From Helicobacter pylori PMSS1 (GTDB lineage: Bacteria > Campylobacterota > Campylobacteria > Campylobacterales > Arcobacteraceae): 48,963 nt of DNA. The number at the start of each line of letters is the position of its first letter. Within the stretch, counting starts at the first letter, position 1. Below the pieces are notes generated by a model that saw only the letters and a program-made list of their open reading frames with translations, ran no database searches and was not told the DNA's origin. Shown here one piece after another: positions 1 to 9,817 of the stretch. The stretch is from contig CAMCYD010000004.1 of NCBI GenBank assembly GCA_945883785.1, forward strand, positions 1-48,963, given 5' to 3'. The translations under genes were made by a program, and so were the position numbers.

Positions 1-131
1 TTCAAACAAATGATTATAAACAGTTTCAATCATCATCTTTCCCCTTTAAAAATAACCATTTGCATGGAGCAAAAAGTGATTTTTAAAGTGAAAATCTAAT
101 AATTGCTACTATTCATACTCAAAATCTTTGA
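1..131. repeat. Terminal direct repeat, left copy
   Basis: These 131 bases are identical to the last 131 bases of the window (48833-48963). The copy begins inside the final codons of galU (Ser-Asn-Lys-stop), whose full reading frame lies only at the right end, so this is not a mobile repeat but the same locus sequenced twice. It indicates circular closure, tandem duplication, or an assembler overlap. Length of the non-redundant unit is 48,832 bp. Confidence 0.95.
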
Positions 132-235
132 ATTTGTAAGTGGCTCTAAATAAAATAATAAATGCACACGGAATATATTTGTTGTTTTATTTTGTATCAA
201 TACTAAATAAAATAAAAAGTAGTATTTCAATTCCA

Positions 236-301
236 GTCACTGCGAGGCACGAAGCAGTCCAAGAAGCCGACTTTGTGGATTGCTTCGTGCCTCGCAATGA
301 C
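236..301. repeat. Dispersed palindromic (REP-like) element, copy 1
   Basis: Two 25-base arms (236-260 and 277-301) are inverted repeats with 23 of 25 positions matching, one exception being a G:T wobble. They are separated by a 16-base loop. The arm carries GCGAGGCACGAAGCA. A second member with the same loop theme lies at 3740-3804. Similar 'cattgcgag...cgaagcaatc' palindromes are scattered through genomes of many unrelated bacteria; that placement is from general knowledge, not a search. It could form a strong RNA or DNA hairpin. Confidence 0.85.
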
Positions 302-407
302 CAAATTTAACATATTACTATCTTTTTTAAATGGTATAACTGACGAACTTTTACTAAACTTCAACGAAGAAATCGGACAAAAGTATCATTGCATAGTTGA
401 CTCATAA
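297..407 (+). other. Possible 36-codon remnant ORF
   Basis: An ATG at 297, inside the right arm of the palindromic repeat, opens 36 codons ending in TAA at 405-407. The second half (Asn-Gly-Ile-Thr-Asp-Glu-Leu-Leu and onward to Cys-Ile-Val-Asp-Ser) reads like real protein. There is no Shine-Dalgarno sequence. It may be the tail of a decayed gene cut by insertion of the palindrome, or chance. I do not recognise the peptide. Confidence 0.2.
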
Positions 408-425
408 TCTTCTCTTAACTAAAAA

Positions 426-436
426 TTTGGCATAAT
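426..436 (+). promoter_or_regulatory. Extended -10 promoter for the aminotransferase-hisZ-purA operon
   Basis: TTTGGCATAAT matches the TTTGG-plus-hexamer pattern also seen before miaA (10841), the HAD gene (11780), DUF2892-purM (14610, minus) and purT (18165, minus). It would start a leader of about 75 nt that contains the hairpin at 446-478. Confidence 0.5.
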
Positions 437-445
437 CCAACCATA

Positions 446-478
446 ACAAAGGTGTCTATTTTTATAGATGCCTTTTGT
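446..478 (+). promoter_or_regulatory. Leader hairpin upstream of the aminotransferase operon
   Basis: ACAAAGGTGTCTAT pairs with ATAGATGCCTTTTGT around a TTTT loop, with two wobble pairs and one bulged A. The right arm ends in a weak T-rich tract. It lies between the predicted promoter (426-436) and the start codon at 516, so it could act as an attenuator or an mRNA-stabilising stem. No function is shown by sequence alone. Confidence 0.45.
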
Positions 479-515
479 AATGTTTAGAGAAATATTTATA
501 ATTAGGTAGGAAAAA

Positions 516-1612
516 ATGTTACTAACCCCTGGACCAACGCCAGTACCAGAATTTGTAAGAGCCGCTATGGCAACTGAAACTCTCCATCATAGAACTCCAG
601 AATTTGAAGCAATTTTTAAAAATACTAGAGAACTTCTTTTAGAAATCCTTGATATGCCAGAAGCTTTGATGCTCGCTTCAAGTGGAACGGGTGCTATGGA
701 AGCTTGTATTATAAATCTTACAACTCAAAAATCACTCACTATCAACAGTGGAAAATTTGGTGAGAGATTTGGAAAAATCTGTAAAGCGATGAATATCCCA
801 AATACTGAAATCAAAAATGATTGGGACACTCCAGTTTCAGTTGATGAAGTCCTAGAAATCATCAAAAATGATAGCGAAATCGACTCACTTTGTATCCAAA
901 TTTGTGAAAGTGCTGGAGGATTGCGACATCCAGTTGAGGAGATAGCGAAACAAGTAAAAGCAATCAATCCAGATATTATAATTATCGCTGATGGAATCAC
1001 TGCTGTTGGTGTTGAGAAAATCGACACGACAAATATCGATGCACTTATCACTGGAAGTCAAAAAGCACTTATGCTTCCACCAGGTCTTGCTATGATTGGA
1101 CTAAGCAACAAAGCGGTTGAGAAAATTGAAGCAAATCCAAAAGGGTATTATTTTAACTTAGCGATTGAGCTCAAAAATCAAAGAAAAAATACAACAGCTT
1201 GGACAGCAGCGACAACTCTTATCATAGGTCTTGGGGCTATTTTAGAGAAAATCAAAGCCGATGGATTTGATAAACTTTATAGCGATACAGCTTCAAGAGC
1301 AAATGCTACAAGAGAAGCACTTAAGGCAATCGGTCTTCCAATTTATCCAAAAACTCCAGCAGATGCGATGACTACAATTTTCAGTGAAAAATCAAATGAA
1401 ATCAGAAAAATCTTAAAAAATAAGTATGATGTCAATATCGCTGGTGGACAAGATGACTTAAATGGAAAGATTTTTAGAATCAACCATATGGGTCTTGTAG
1501 CTCCTTTTGAAGCTGCTTGGGCGGTGAATGCAGTTGAGAAAACTCTTGATGAACTTGGGATTAGAAAATTTGATGGAACAGCAAACAAAGTGTTTATGGA
1601 GAATATGTTTTA

Positions 1613-1613
<1 letters not shown>
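516..1613 (+). CDS. Class V aminotransferase (alanine/serine-glyoxylate aminotransferase-like)
   Basis: A 365-residue cytosolic PLP enzyme of the class V aminotransferase family that includes alanine-glyoxylate and serine-glyoxylate aminotransferases. It opens with the typical LTPGPTPVP start; SSGTGAMEA (55-63) is the cofactor phosphate region, ADGITAVG (158-165) carries the Asp that contacts the pyridine ring, and GSQKALMLPPG holds the Schiff-base lysine Lys183. The start has TAGGTAGG upstream. Its TAA stop shares a base with the next ATG, so hisZ-like and purA are probably co-transcribed. The substrate pair cannot be read from sequence; glyoxylate, alanine, serine and phosphoserine are candidates. 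Confidence 0.9.
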
Positions 1614-3720
<2,107 letters not shown>

Positions 3721-3739
3721 GTGATAGTATCTTTGCTGG

Positions 3740-3804
3740 GTCATTGTGAGGAACGAAGCAATCTAAGAAATCGACTTTTGGATTGCTTCGTTCCTCACAA
3801 TGAC
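3740..3804. repeat. Dispersed palindromic (REP-like) element, copy 2
   Basis: Perfect 24-base inverted repeats (3740-3763 and 3781-3804) flank a 17-base loop. The arm contains GAGGAACGAAGCAATC and the loop resembles that of copy 1 (aagaa..cgactttt). The element sits just after purA and before the promoter of the DUF507-carA operon, so it may protect the purA 3' end or terminate transcription. Arms differ between copies, but both copies keep pairing, consistent with selection or recent spread as a hairpin. Confidence 0.88.
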
Positions 3805-3860
3805 TGCTACAAAAAAGAATTTGGCTTGAAATAACATCGATTATAAAGGAAATAATTCTT

Positions 3861-4003
3861 CATTTGAGAATAAAAACCAACACAATCATCTGATTGTGCT
3901 TAGTAGGATTGATTTTATGAAGAACTTGTTCTGAATGAAATGAAACAAAAAAATGAAGCGAGGGTTGCCTTCATTTTTGGAACAAAAAATTAAGGAGTAG
4001 AAA
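3861..4003 (+). promoter_or_regulatory. Candidate structured leader RNA, copy A (before DUF507-carA)
   Basis: Aligns with 14783-14919. Hairpin 1 is CACAATC/GATTGTG (3881-3898). Hairpin 2 is an imperfect stem at 3907-3945 closing on GAA-CTTG-TTC. The shared core GGTTGCCTTCATTTTTG lies at 3963-3979. Its CTTCATTTTT can pair upstream with AAAAATGAAG (3949-3958, 10 bp). Alternatively CCTT plus ATTTTT pair downstream with AAAAAT and AAGG (3985-3995), hiding the Shine-Dalgarno AAGGAG (3992-3997). The two folds exclude each other. A TATAAA -10 lies just upstream near 3840. No known riboswitch class is recognised. Confidence 0.6.
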
Positions 4004-4555
4004 ATGAAACTAAGAAAACAACATGCGAATTTTTTAGCTAGAAAAATAACAAAAGATATAGTAAGTAGCGATTTTATAGAGGCTAGAAAAGACAGAATGG
4101 CCATCATAGCGGAGTGCGAAAGAATCCTTCTGGAAGATATAGAAAAAGAGATAAACCTTGATGAACATGTGAATGCATTGTTAGAAAATATGGAAGATGA
4201 CATCACATTTTACAATGCAGACTTCAAGCAACTCTTTTGGATGACAAAAAAAAGATTGGCAAATGACTTTGATGTAAATCTTAACTTTGAAGATAGATTT
4301 TCAAATATTGCCCACAATATCATGGACTTTTTGTACGAAGAAGATTTTATTCATTTTACAGTTTCAGACAATCAAGTAAAAAATCTCATTTCAAATGGCA
4401 TCGCTGAATTTATCAAGGGATACGATGAAGCTGATGTTTTAGCTTATGAAAAAATCAAAAGTTATAAACGAAAACTTATCCCTGGAACTGAAGATTATGA
4501 TCTGATTTTCAAAAGACTTTATGAGGAAGAACTAATAAAAAAAGGATTGTTATAA
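4004..4555 (+). CDS. DUF507 family protein
   Basis: A 183-residue charged, mostly helical cytosolic protein of the DUF507 family, opening MKLRKQHANFLARKITKDIV. Family function is unknown. It has no signal peptide or membrane segment. It follows the structured leader with AAGGAG six bases before the ATG, and its stop overlaps the carA start (TAATG), so its translation is probably coupled to carA. The pairing with carA suggests a link to carbamoyl-phosphate or general metabolism but does not prove one. Confidence 0.85.
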   Translation: MKLRKQHANFLARKITKDIVSSDFIEARKDRMAIIAECERILLEDIEKEINLDEHVNALLENMEDDITFYNADFKQLFWMTKKRLANDFDVNLNFEDRFSNIAHNIMDFLYEEDFIHFTVSDNQVKNLISNGIAEFIKGYDEADVLAYEKIKSYKRKLIPGTEDYDLIFKRLYEEELIKKGLL

Positions 4556-5676
4556 TGGAAAAAATTTATTTATATCTTGAAAATGGAACTTTTTTAGAAG
4601 CAGACAGCTTTGGTGCTAGCGGAACTAGCGTTGGAGAAATCGTATTTAATACCTCTCTTACTGGGTATCAAGAGATTACAACAGACCCAAGTTATGCAGG
4701 ACAATTTATCACTTTTACTATGCCAGAAATCGGTAATGTTGGGGTAAACGCGGCCGATAATGAGTCAAAAACCACTTACTGCAAAGGGGTAATCGTACGA
4801 GCTTATAATGAAACATACTCAAATTTTAGAGGAGAACGAGCATTTGGTGCACTTCTCAAAGAACAAGGTGTTTTAGGTATTTGTAATATCGATACAAGAT
4901 ATCTTACGAAAATGATACGAAACGAGGGTGCTATGATGATGATAGCCTCAACTGAGATTTCAAGTGCGGAAGAACTGAAAAATATCCTAGCTTCTAGTCC
5001 ACGAATTGAAGATATCAATTACATCAATCAAGTAAGTACAAAAGAGGCTTATATCCACAAACACGGTGCTTGGAATCATTCGACACTTTCATATAACAAA
5101 GCAATTATGAGTGATAAAAAAGTAGTTGTTCTTGATTTTGGGGTAAAAAGAAATATTTTAAATGAGCTTGTAGAAGCTGGACTTGAAGTAGAAGTTATCC
5201 CAAATACATTTCAAGCTGATGATTTGATTGCTAGATTTGAAGCTGGTGATATTGGTGGAATATTCCTCAGTAATGGACCAGGTGACCCGCTTACCCTTAC
5301 AAATGAAAAAGAGCAAATTCAAAAATTAATCGACAAAAATATTCCAATGTTTGCTATTTGTCTTGGACATCAAATGTTGAGTATCGCTCATGGTCACGAT
5401 ACTTACAAACTGAAATTTGGACAACACGGTGGAAATCATCCAGTAGGAAATGAGAGTAAAACAGTAGAGATAACTGCTCAAAATCATAACTACAATGTCC
5501 CTGACAGCATCACTGAAATTGCAGATGTAACACATATCAATCTTTTTGACCAAACAATCGAGGGTGTAAGATACAAAAATAAACCGATATTTTCAGTACA
5601 ACATCACCCAGAAGCAAGTCCAGGACCACACGAAAGCAAATATATTTTCAAAAAATTTGCCGAAAGCATAAGGTAA
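4555..5676 (+). CDS. carA: Carbamoyl-phosphate synthase small (glutaminase) subunit
   Basis: Releases ammonia from glutamine and passes it to CarB for carbamoyl phosphate, the precursor of arginine and pyrimidines. The 373-residue chain has the CarA N-terminal domain (about 1-150) and a class I glutamine amidotransferase domain (about 189-373). The catalytic triad is visible as Cys269 in ICLGHQM, His351 and Glu353 in HHPEAS. The start shares a base with the DUF507 stop. carB is not in the window; instead a DUF475 membrane protein follows five bases later. The split from carB is common in this phylum. Confidence 0.97.
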   Translation: MEKIYLYLENGTFLEADSFGASGTSVGEIVFNTSLTGYQEITTDPSYAGQFITFTMPEIGNVGVNAADNESKTTYCKGVIVRAYNETYSNFRGERAFGALLKEQGVLGICNIDTRYLTKMIRNEGAMMMIASTEISSAEELKNILASSPRIEDINYINQVSTKEAYIHKHGAWNHSTLSYNKAIMSDKKVVVLDFGVKRNILNELVEAGLEVEVIPNTFQADDLIARFEAGDIGGIFLSNGPGDPLTLTNEKEQIQKLIDKNIPMFAICLGHQMLSIAHGHDTYKLKFGQHGGNHPVGNESKTVEITAQNHNYNVPDSITEIADVTHINLFDQTIEGVRYKNKPIFSVQHHPEASPGPHESKYIFKKFAESIR

Positions 5677-5681
5677 ATACA

Positions 5682-6719
5682 GTGCAACATTTTAGATTTT
5701 CAATAATTTTCTCAATTTTCGCATTAGCTATTGCTGGATGGTGGGGCTTTTCAAATGGTGGAGTTTCTATGGCTCTTAGTTTGATTTGGTTAGCTATTGT
5801 CCTTTCTGTAATGGAAGTTTCTCTCTCGTTTGATAATGCAGTTGTGAATGCCGCAATTTTAAAAGATTGGGACGAGTGGTGGAGAATGCTATTTTTAACA
5901 GTGGGAATGGTTGTGGCAGTTTTTGGAATGAGGCTAATATTTCCACTTGCAATAGTTGCTATGACGGCTGATATGGGAATCATCGATGTTTGGAATTTGG
6001 CTATTTCAAATCCAAATGAATATTCAAAAGCACTTACTTCACATCATGGGGAAGTTTCAATATTTGGTGGAATGTTCCTTCTGATGGTGTTTTTAAATTT
6101 TATCTTTGACAATGAAAAAGATATCCATTGGCTAGGAATTATGGAAGAAAAGCTCGGTGTTTTAGGACGAGTTGAATCAATTTCACTTTTTATAGCTCTA
6201 CTTACTTTGATGTTTTCTTTAACTCTAGTACCTGAGAGTGAAAAATTTATAATACTTACCGCTGGAATTTGGGGACTTATTGTTTATGTCGGTGTCGCTA
6301 TGTTAGGGAGTCTTTTGGAACATGAAAATCCAAACATAGATGCTGGAGAAATTATCAAAAAAGGAACTATTGGTGGATTTATCTACCTTGAAGTTTTAGA
6401 TGCTTCTTTTTCATTTGATGGTGTTATTGGGGCTTTCGCTATTACAAAAGATATTGTTGTTATCATGATTGGACTTGGAATTGGTGCTATGTTTGTACGA
6501 TCTATGACTATTTATTTGGTCGAGAAAGAGACTCTTTCTGAGTATAGATACCTTGAACACGGTGCTCATTATGCGATTGGTATTTTGGCTATTATTATGC
6601 TTTTAAGTCTCAAATATCATATTCCAGAAGTTATCACTGGATTTATAGGGATACTTTTTATAGTGCTTTCTATTTGGTCTTCTGTTAAATTCAATCGAGC
6701 GGAAAGAATTAAAAATTAA
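5682..6719 (+). CDS. DUF475 / TerC-like integral membrane protein
   Basis: A 345-residue inner-membrane protein with about nine hydrophobic segments. It belongs to the DUF475 branch of the TerC/LysE-type superfamily: acidic residues inside membrane segments occur twice in related contexts, EVSLSFDNAVVNA (near 46) and EVLDASFSFDGVIGAFA (near 240), as in TerC proteins that handle metal ions (manganese export has been reported in the superfamily). It starts with GTG; AAGG overlaps the end of carA. Co-transcription with carA is likely. A short GC-rich terminator follows. The substrate is unknown. Confidence 0.8.
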   Translation: MQHFRFSIIFSIFALAIAGWWGFSNGGVSMALSLIWLAIVLSVMEVSLSFDNAVVNAAILKDWDEWWRMLFLTVGMVVAVFGMRLIFPLAIVAMTADMGIIDVWNLAISNPNEYSKALTSHHGEVSIFGGMFLLMVFLNFIFDNEKDIHWLGIMEEKLGVLGRVESISLFIALLTLMFSLTLVPESEKFIILTAGIWGLIVYVGVAMLGSLLEHENPNIDAGEIIKKGTIGGFIYLEVLDASFSFDGVIGAFAITKDIVVIMIGLGIGAMFVRSMTIYLVEKETLSEYRYLEHGAHYAIGILAIIMLLSLKYHIPEVITGFIGILFIVLSIWSSVKFNRAERIKN

Positions 6720-6724
6720 AAAAT

Positions 6725-6740
6725 GCCGACTCTCGTCGGC
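6725..6740. terminator. Intrinsic terminator after the DUF507-carA-DUF475 operon
   Basis: Six-base-pair stem GCCGAC/GTCGGC with a TCTC loop, the most GC-rich stretch nearby. The T tract is poor on the plus strand (TTCTAA) but good on the minus strand (ATTTTTT), so it may work best as a block to antisense transcription. Confidence 0.6.
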
Positions 6741-6770
6741 TTCTAAAAAAATCACTTTATGGAGATAAAT

Positions 6771-7649
6771 TTGCCATTTATACTAAAAAAATACAATTTT
6801 ATCACTACCCAAAAAATACAATTTTTACTCCAAAACGAATTAGGTTTTGACAAAAGTATCGCCCAAAGGCTTCTTTCTAAAGGACGAGTTTTTGATAAAA
6901 ATGGGAAATCCTTACTCTATGGGGAAGTGGCTACTCCTGATTTCGTAGAAATTGCTATATTTGAAGGGCAAACAAGAGGATTGCAACCTCTTTATATTTG
7001 TGATGATTTTGCATTATTTGACAAACCATCTGGACTTATGGTTCATCCAATATCAAAAAAAACAGAATATTCCTTGCTTGACGAGATACGATATCATTTT
7101 GGTCAAAATGCAAATTTGGCACATAGAATAGATCAAGAAACTTCTGGACTAGTACTTGTCACAAGAAATAAGCAAAGTGATGTGATACTAAAAGCTATGT
7201 TTCTTGACAAAAAATATGAAAAAAAGTATCTAGCTTTTGTACATGGGAAGGTGGATAAAAAACTCACAATAGATATGCCCATCGGGAGAGAAAATGGAGC
7301 TATTGGGGTCAGAATGGCGGTAAGAGATGATGGAAAAGAATCACTTACCATCATAAATCCACTCCGATATGATGAAAATACAAATCAATCATTAGTTGAG
7401 GCGATACCAAAAACGGGGAGACAACATCAGTTGCGAGTGCATCTTCATAGCATTGGACATACAATCGTTGGAGACCCGATTTATGGAGTTGATGATGAAA
7501 TCGCAGATAGATATCTTTGTAAAACATTGGACAAAGAGGGGAGACTTAAATATTGCAAAGGGGAGAGACTTATGCTTTTGGCAAAAAGTTTAGAGTTTAA
7601 TTATCTAGGAGATGATTATAAATTTGTTTCGCAACAAATATTTGAGTAA
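6771..7649 (+). CDS. RluA-family RNA pseudouridine synthase
   Basis: Isomerises uridine to pseudouridine in rRNA or tRNA. An S4-like N-terminal region (TQKIQFLL...AQRLLSKGRVF) precedes the catalytic domain with the signature HRIDQETSGLVL, whose Asp is the nucleophile, then TGRQHQLRVHLHSIGH. I prefer the TTG at 6771: GGAG at 6761-6764 is six bases upstream, whereas the in-frame ATG at 6759 has no ribosome-binding site and would overlap that motif. The protein is then 292 residues. Which RNA site is modified (RluC/RluD/TruC-like) cannot be told. Confidence 0.9.
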   Translation: MPFILKKYNFITTQKIQFLLQNELGFDKSIAQRLLSKGRVFDKNGKSLLYGEVATPDFVEIAIFEGQTRGLQPLYICDDFALFDKPSGLMVHPISKKTEYSLLDEIRYHFGQNANLAHRIDQETSGLVLVTRNKQSDVILKAMFLDKKYEKKYLAFVHGKVDKKLTIDMPIGRENGAIGVRMAVRDDGKESLTIINPLRYDENTNQSLVEAIPKTGRQHQLRVHLHSIGHTIVGDPIYGVDDEIADRYLCKTLDKEGRLKYCKGERLMLLAKSLEFNYLGDDYKFVSQQIFE

Positions 7650-7662
7650 AAAAGGAAAACAA

Positions 7663-8556
7663 ATGGCAAATATAGCAGTCATAGGGGCTGGGAAATGGGG
7701 GCAAGCCTTGCATTTTGCACTGTCTCAAAAAAATGAAGTTTTTATCACTTCGCGAACAAAAAAAGAGCTCAAAAACTTTGTTTCTCTTGATGTGGCTCTA
7801 GGATGCGAATATCTTATCATAGCCATCCCTGCTCAAAATATACGAAGTTGGCTTAAAGAAAATTTTATCTACAACGGGCAAAAAGTTTTAGTCGCAGCAA
7901 AAGGGATAGAAGCAGATACGGGCTCATTCTTGCAAGAGATTTATGGAGATTTTATCCCAAATGAAAATTTAGGATTTATCAGTGGTCCATCCTTTGCTAG
8001 TGAAGTTATGAAAGGTTTACCAACTGCTCTTGTCTTAAACTCTTCAAGTAAACTTTTATATGATGAATTTGCTCTTTTTTTTCCTGATTTTATCAAAACA
8101 TACTATAGTGATGATGTGATAGGTGCTGAGATAGCAGGGGCTTATAAAAATGTTTTAGCGATAGCTAGTGGGATTTGCACTGGCTTAGAACTTGGACAAA
8201 ACGCAAGTGCAAGTTTGATTTCTCGTGGATTGGTTGAAATGGAAAGATTTTCTAAGTATTTCGGAGATACAAAAACAGAAACTTTTATAGGATTAAGTGG
8301 TGCAGGTGACCTCTTTTTAACTGCATCTTCAGTGCTGAGTAGAAACTATAGAGTTGGGCTTGGCTTAGCTAAAAATAAACCTTTGTCCGAAATTTTAGAA
8401 GAATTAGGTGAAGTTGCAGAAGGGGTGAAAACGAGCGAAGCTATCTATAATCTTTCAACAAAGCTTGGGATATACACCCCAATAGCAAAAGAAGTGAAGC
8501 TTATCCTTGATGGTAAAAATCCAAAAGAGAGTCTCAAAGACTTACTTAGAAATTAA
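7663..8556 (+). CDS. gpsA: NAD(P)-dependent glycerol-3-phosphate dehydrogenase
   Basis: Reduces dihydroxyacetone phosphate to sn-glycerol 3-phosphate for phospholipid synthesis. The 297-residue protein starts with a Rossmann motif IAVIGAGKWGQAL, followed by VAAKGIE, GPSFASE, the catalytic-lysine segment GAYKNVLAIASG and GLSGAGDL. The open frame extends 17 codons upstream into the pseudouridine synthase gene, but ATG 7663 has AAGGAAAAC before it and gives the family start. It follows the upstream gene by 13 bases, so the two are likely one operon. Confidence 0.95.
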   Translation: MANIAVIGAGKWGQALHFALSQKNEVFITSRTKKELKNFVSLDVALGCEYLIIAIPAQNIRSWLKENFIYNGQKVLVAAKGIEADTGSFLQEIYGDFIPNENLGFISGPSFASEVMKGLPTALVLNSSSKLLYDEFALFFPDFIKTYYSDDVIGAEIAGAYKNVLAIASGICTGLELGQNASASLISRGLVEMERFSKYFGDTKTETFIGLSGAGDLFLTASSVLSRNYRVGLGLAKNKPLSEILEELGEVAEGVKTSEAIYNLSTKLGIYTPIAKEVKLILDGKNPKESLKDLLRN

Positions 8557-8632
8557 CAAAATTCTTATAACTAAAAGAGTTTCTTTAATAACTATTAATG
8601 TACAATTTTTTAAAATCAAAAAAGGACGATAA

Positions 8633-9817
8633 ATGAATAAGATTGTAAAAAATTCACTTCTTTCAGTAGTTGCCATCACGCTAATAACAGGTTGTGGAAA
8701 AAATGAGATTGATATCGCTACATATCCAACAAAAATAAATAATAAAGTAGAGATTCCTGAAATTTGTATGCCACAGTATAAATCAGCAATGCCTACAGTT
8801 GCGGTAATAGATTTCACAAACAATTCAACTTTTGGAAAAGCTGATATTAGTAATAGTAATTCAAGAAGAGATAGTGCAGCTATTGTTGGTGTAGGTGTAG
8901 GTCCAACTGGTTTTATAGCTGGAGGAGCTAGTCAAACGAACACTGTTTCCAATAGTGAAAATCGATCAGTTGATGCGAAATTAGCAGAGTCTTTAACAGG
9001 TCCTGTGGAAACTTTAATAGTAAACTCAGGTGGAGCAAAACTTTTGAGCAGAAGTGATATGTCAAAAATCAATGCTGAACTTAAATTTCAAGATAGTGGT
9101 TTGGTTGACCCTGAGAGTGTTGTAAAATTTGGAAAATTATCTGGTGCTAAATATATCGTCACTGGTTCAATTGACAATGTGGATCAAAAATATAGAGACA
9201 ACTCAGGTGCAGCAAATGCAGTTGGTAAATCAACTGCTCAATCAGATAATAATACTGTAAAATTAATAGGATTTCTTTTACAAGCAGGAGCTAGTGTAAC
9301 TGATGGTATGGTTATCACAAGTAAAATAACAGTCAAAATTCTTGATGTTGAAACAGGGCAAATTGTACTTACAAAAGCTTTAGAGAAATCAGCAAATATT
9401 GGAAAAATTAGAAATCCAAACTATGACCAAGTAGTAGGTGCCATCAAAACTGCTATGATTGAATCGTTACCAGAACTTGAAGCTGATTTTGCCGATTATT
9501 TTTCTGTAAAAGGGTATATCACTCAACTTAAAGCGAAAGATAAAGAGGTTATTGCCCAAGTAAATATCGGTAGAGATTTAAAAGTGGTAGAAAATCAAAT
9601 CTTTAAAGCACTCAATTTTGACACTTTAACAGACCCTATGAATGGAAAAGAGAGTTGTGATGTCTCTATCAGTGCTGTAAAACTTCGAGCAACACAACAA
9701 ATTACACCAACAACAACTTGGGTAACTGTAGAAGATGGAGATGGAACAAGTTTAAAAGTGGGACAATTAATACAAAAAACACACGAAAAGGCTGGCTTTG
9801 CAATACCTAAGTTTTAA
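8633..9817 (+). CDS. CsgG-like outer-membrane lipoprotein
   Basis: A 394-residue lipoprotein: a type II signal peptide ends at LITGC (Cys21), followed by a CsgG/curli-assembly-like domain (PTVAVIDFTNNSTFG near 54, and KYIVTGSIDNVDQ). CsgG proteins form secretion pores in curli systems, but this broader family also includes lipoproteins of unknown role; no csgA, csgE or csgF is present. It has AAAGGACGAT before the ATG and its own short promoter region. The next gene, another lipoprotein, overlaps its end by 20 bases, suggesting the two act together in the envelope. Confidence 0.8.
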   Translation: MNKIVKNSLLSVVAITLITGCGKNEIDIATYPTKINNKVEIPEICMPQYKSAMPTVAVIDFTNNSTFGKADISNSNSRRDSAAIVGVGVGPTGFIAGGASQTNTVSNSENRSVDAKLAESLTGPVETLIVNSGGAKLLSRSDMSKINAELKFQDSGLVDPESVVKFGKLSGAKYIVTGSIDNVDQKYRDNSGAANAVGKSTAQSDNNTVKLIGFLLQAGASVTDGMVITSKITVKILDVETGQIVLTKALEKSANIGKIRNPNYDQVVGAIKTAMIESLPELEADFADYFSVKGYITQLKAKDKEVIAQVNIGRDLKVVENQIFKALNFDTLTDPMNGKESCDVSISAVKLRATQQITPTTTWVTVEDGDGTSLKVGQLIQKTHEKAGFAIPKF

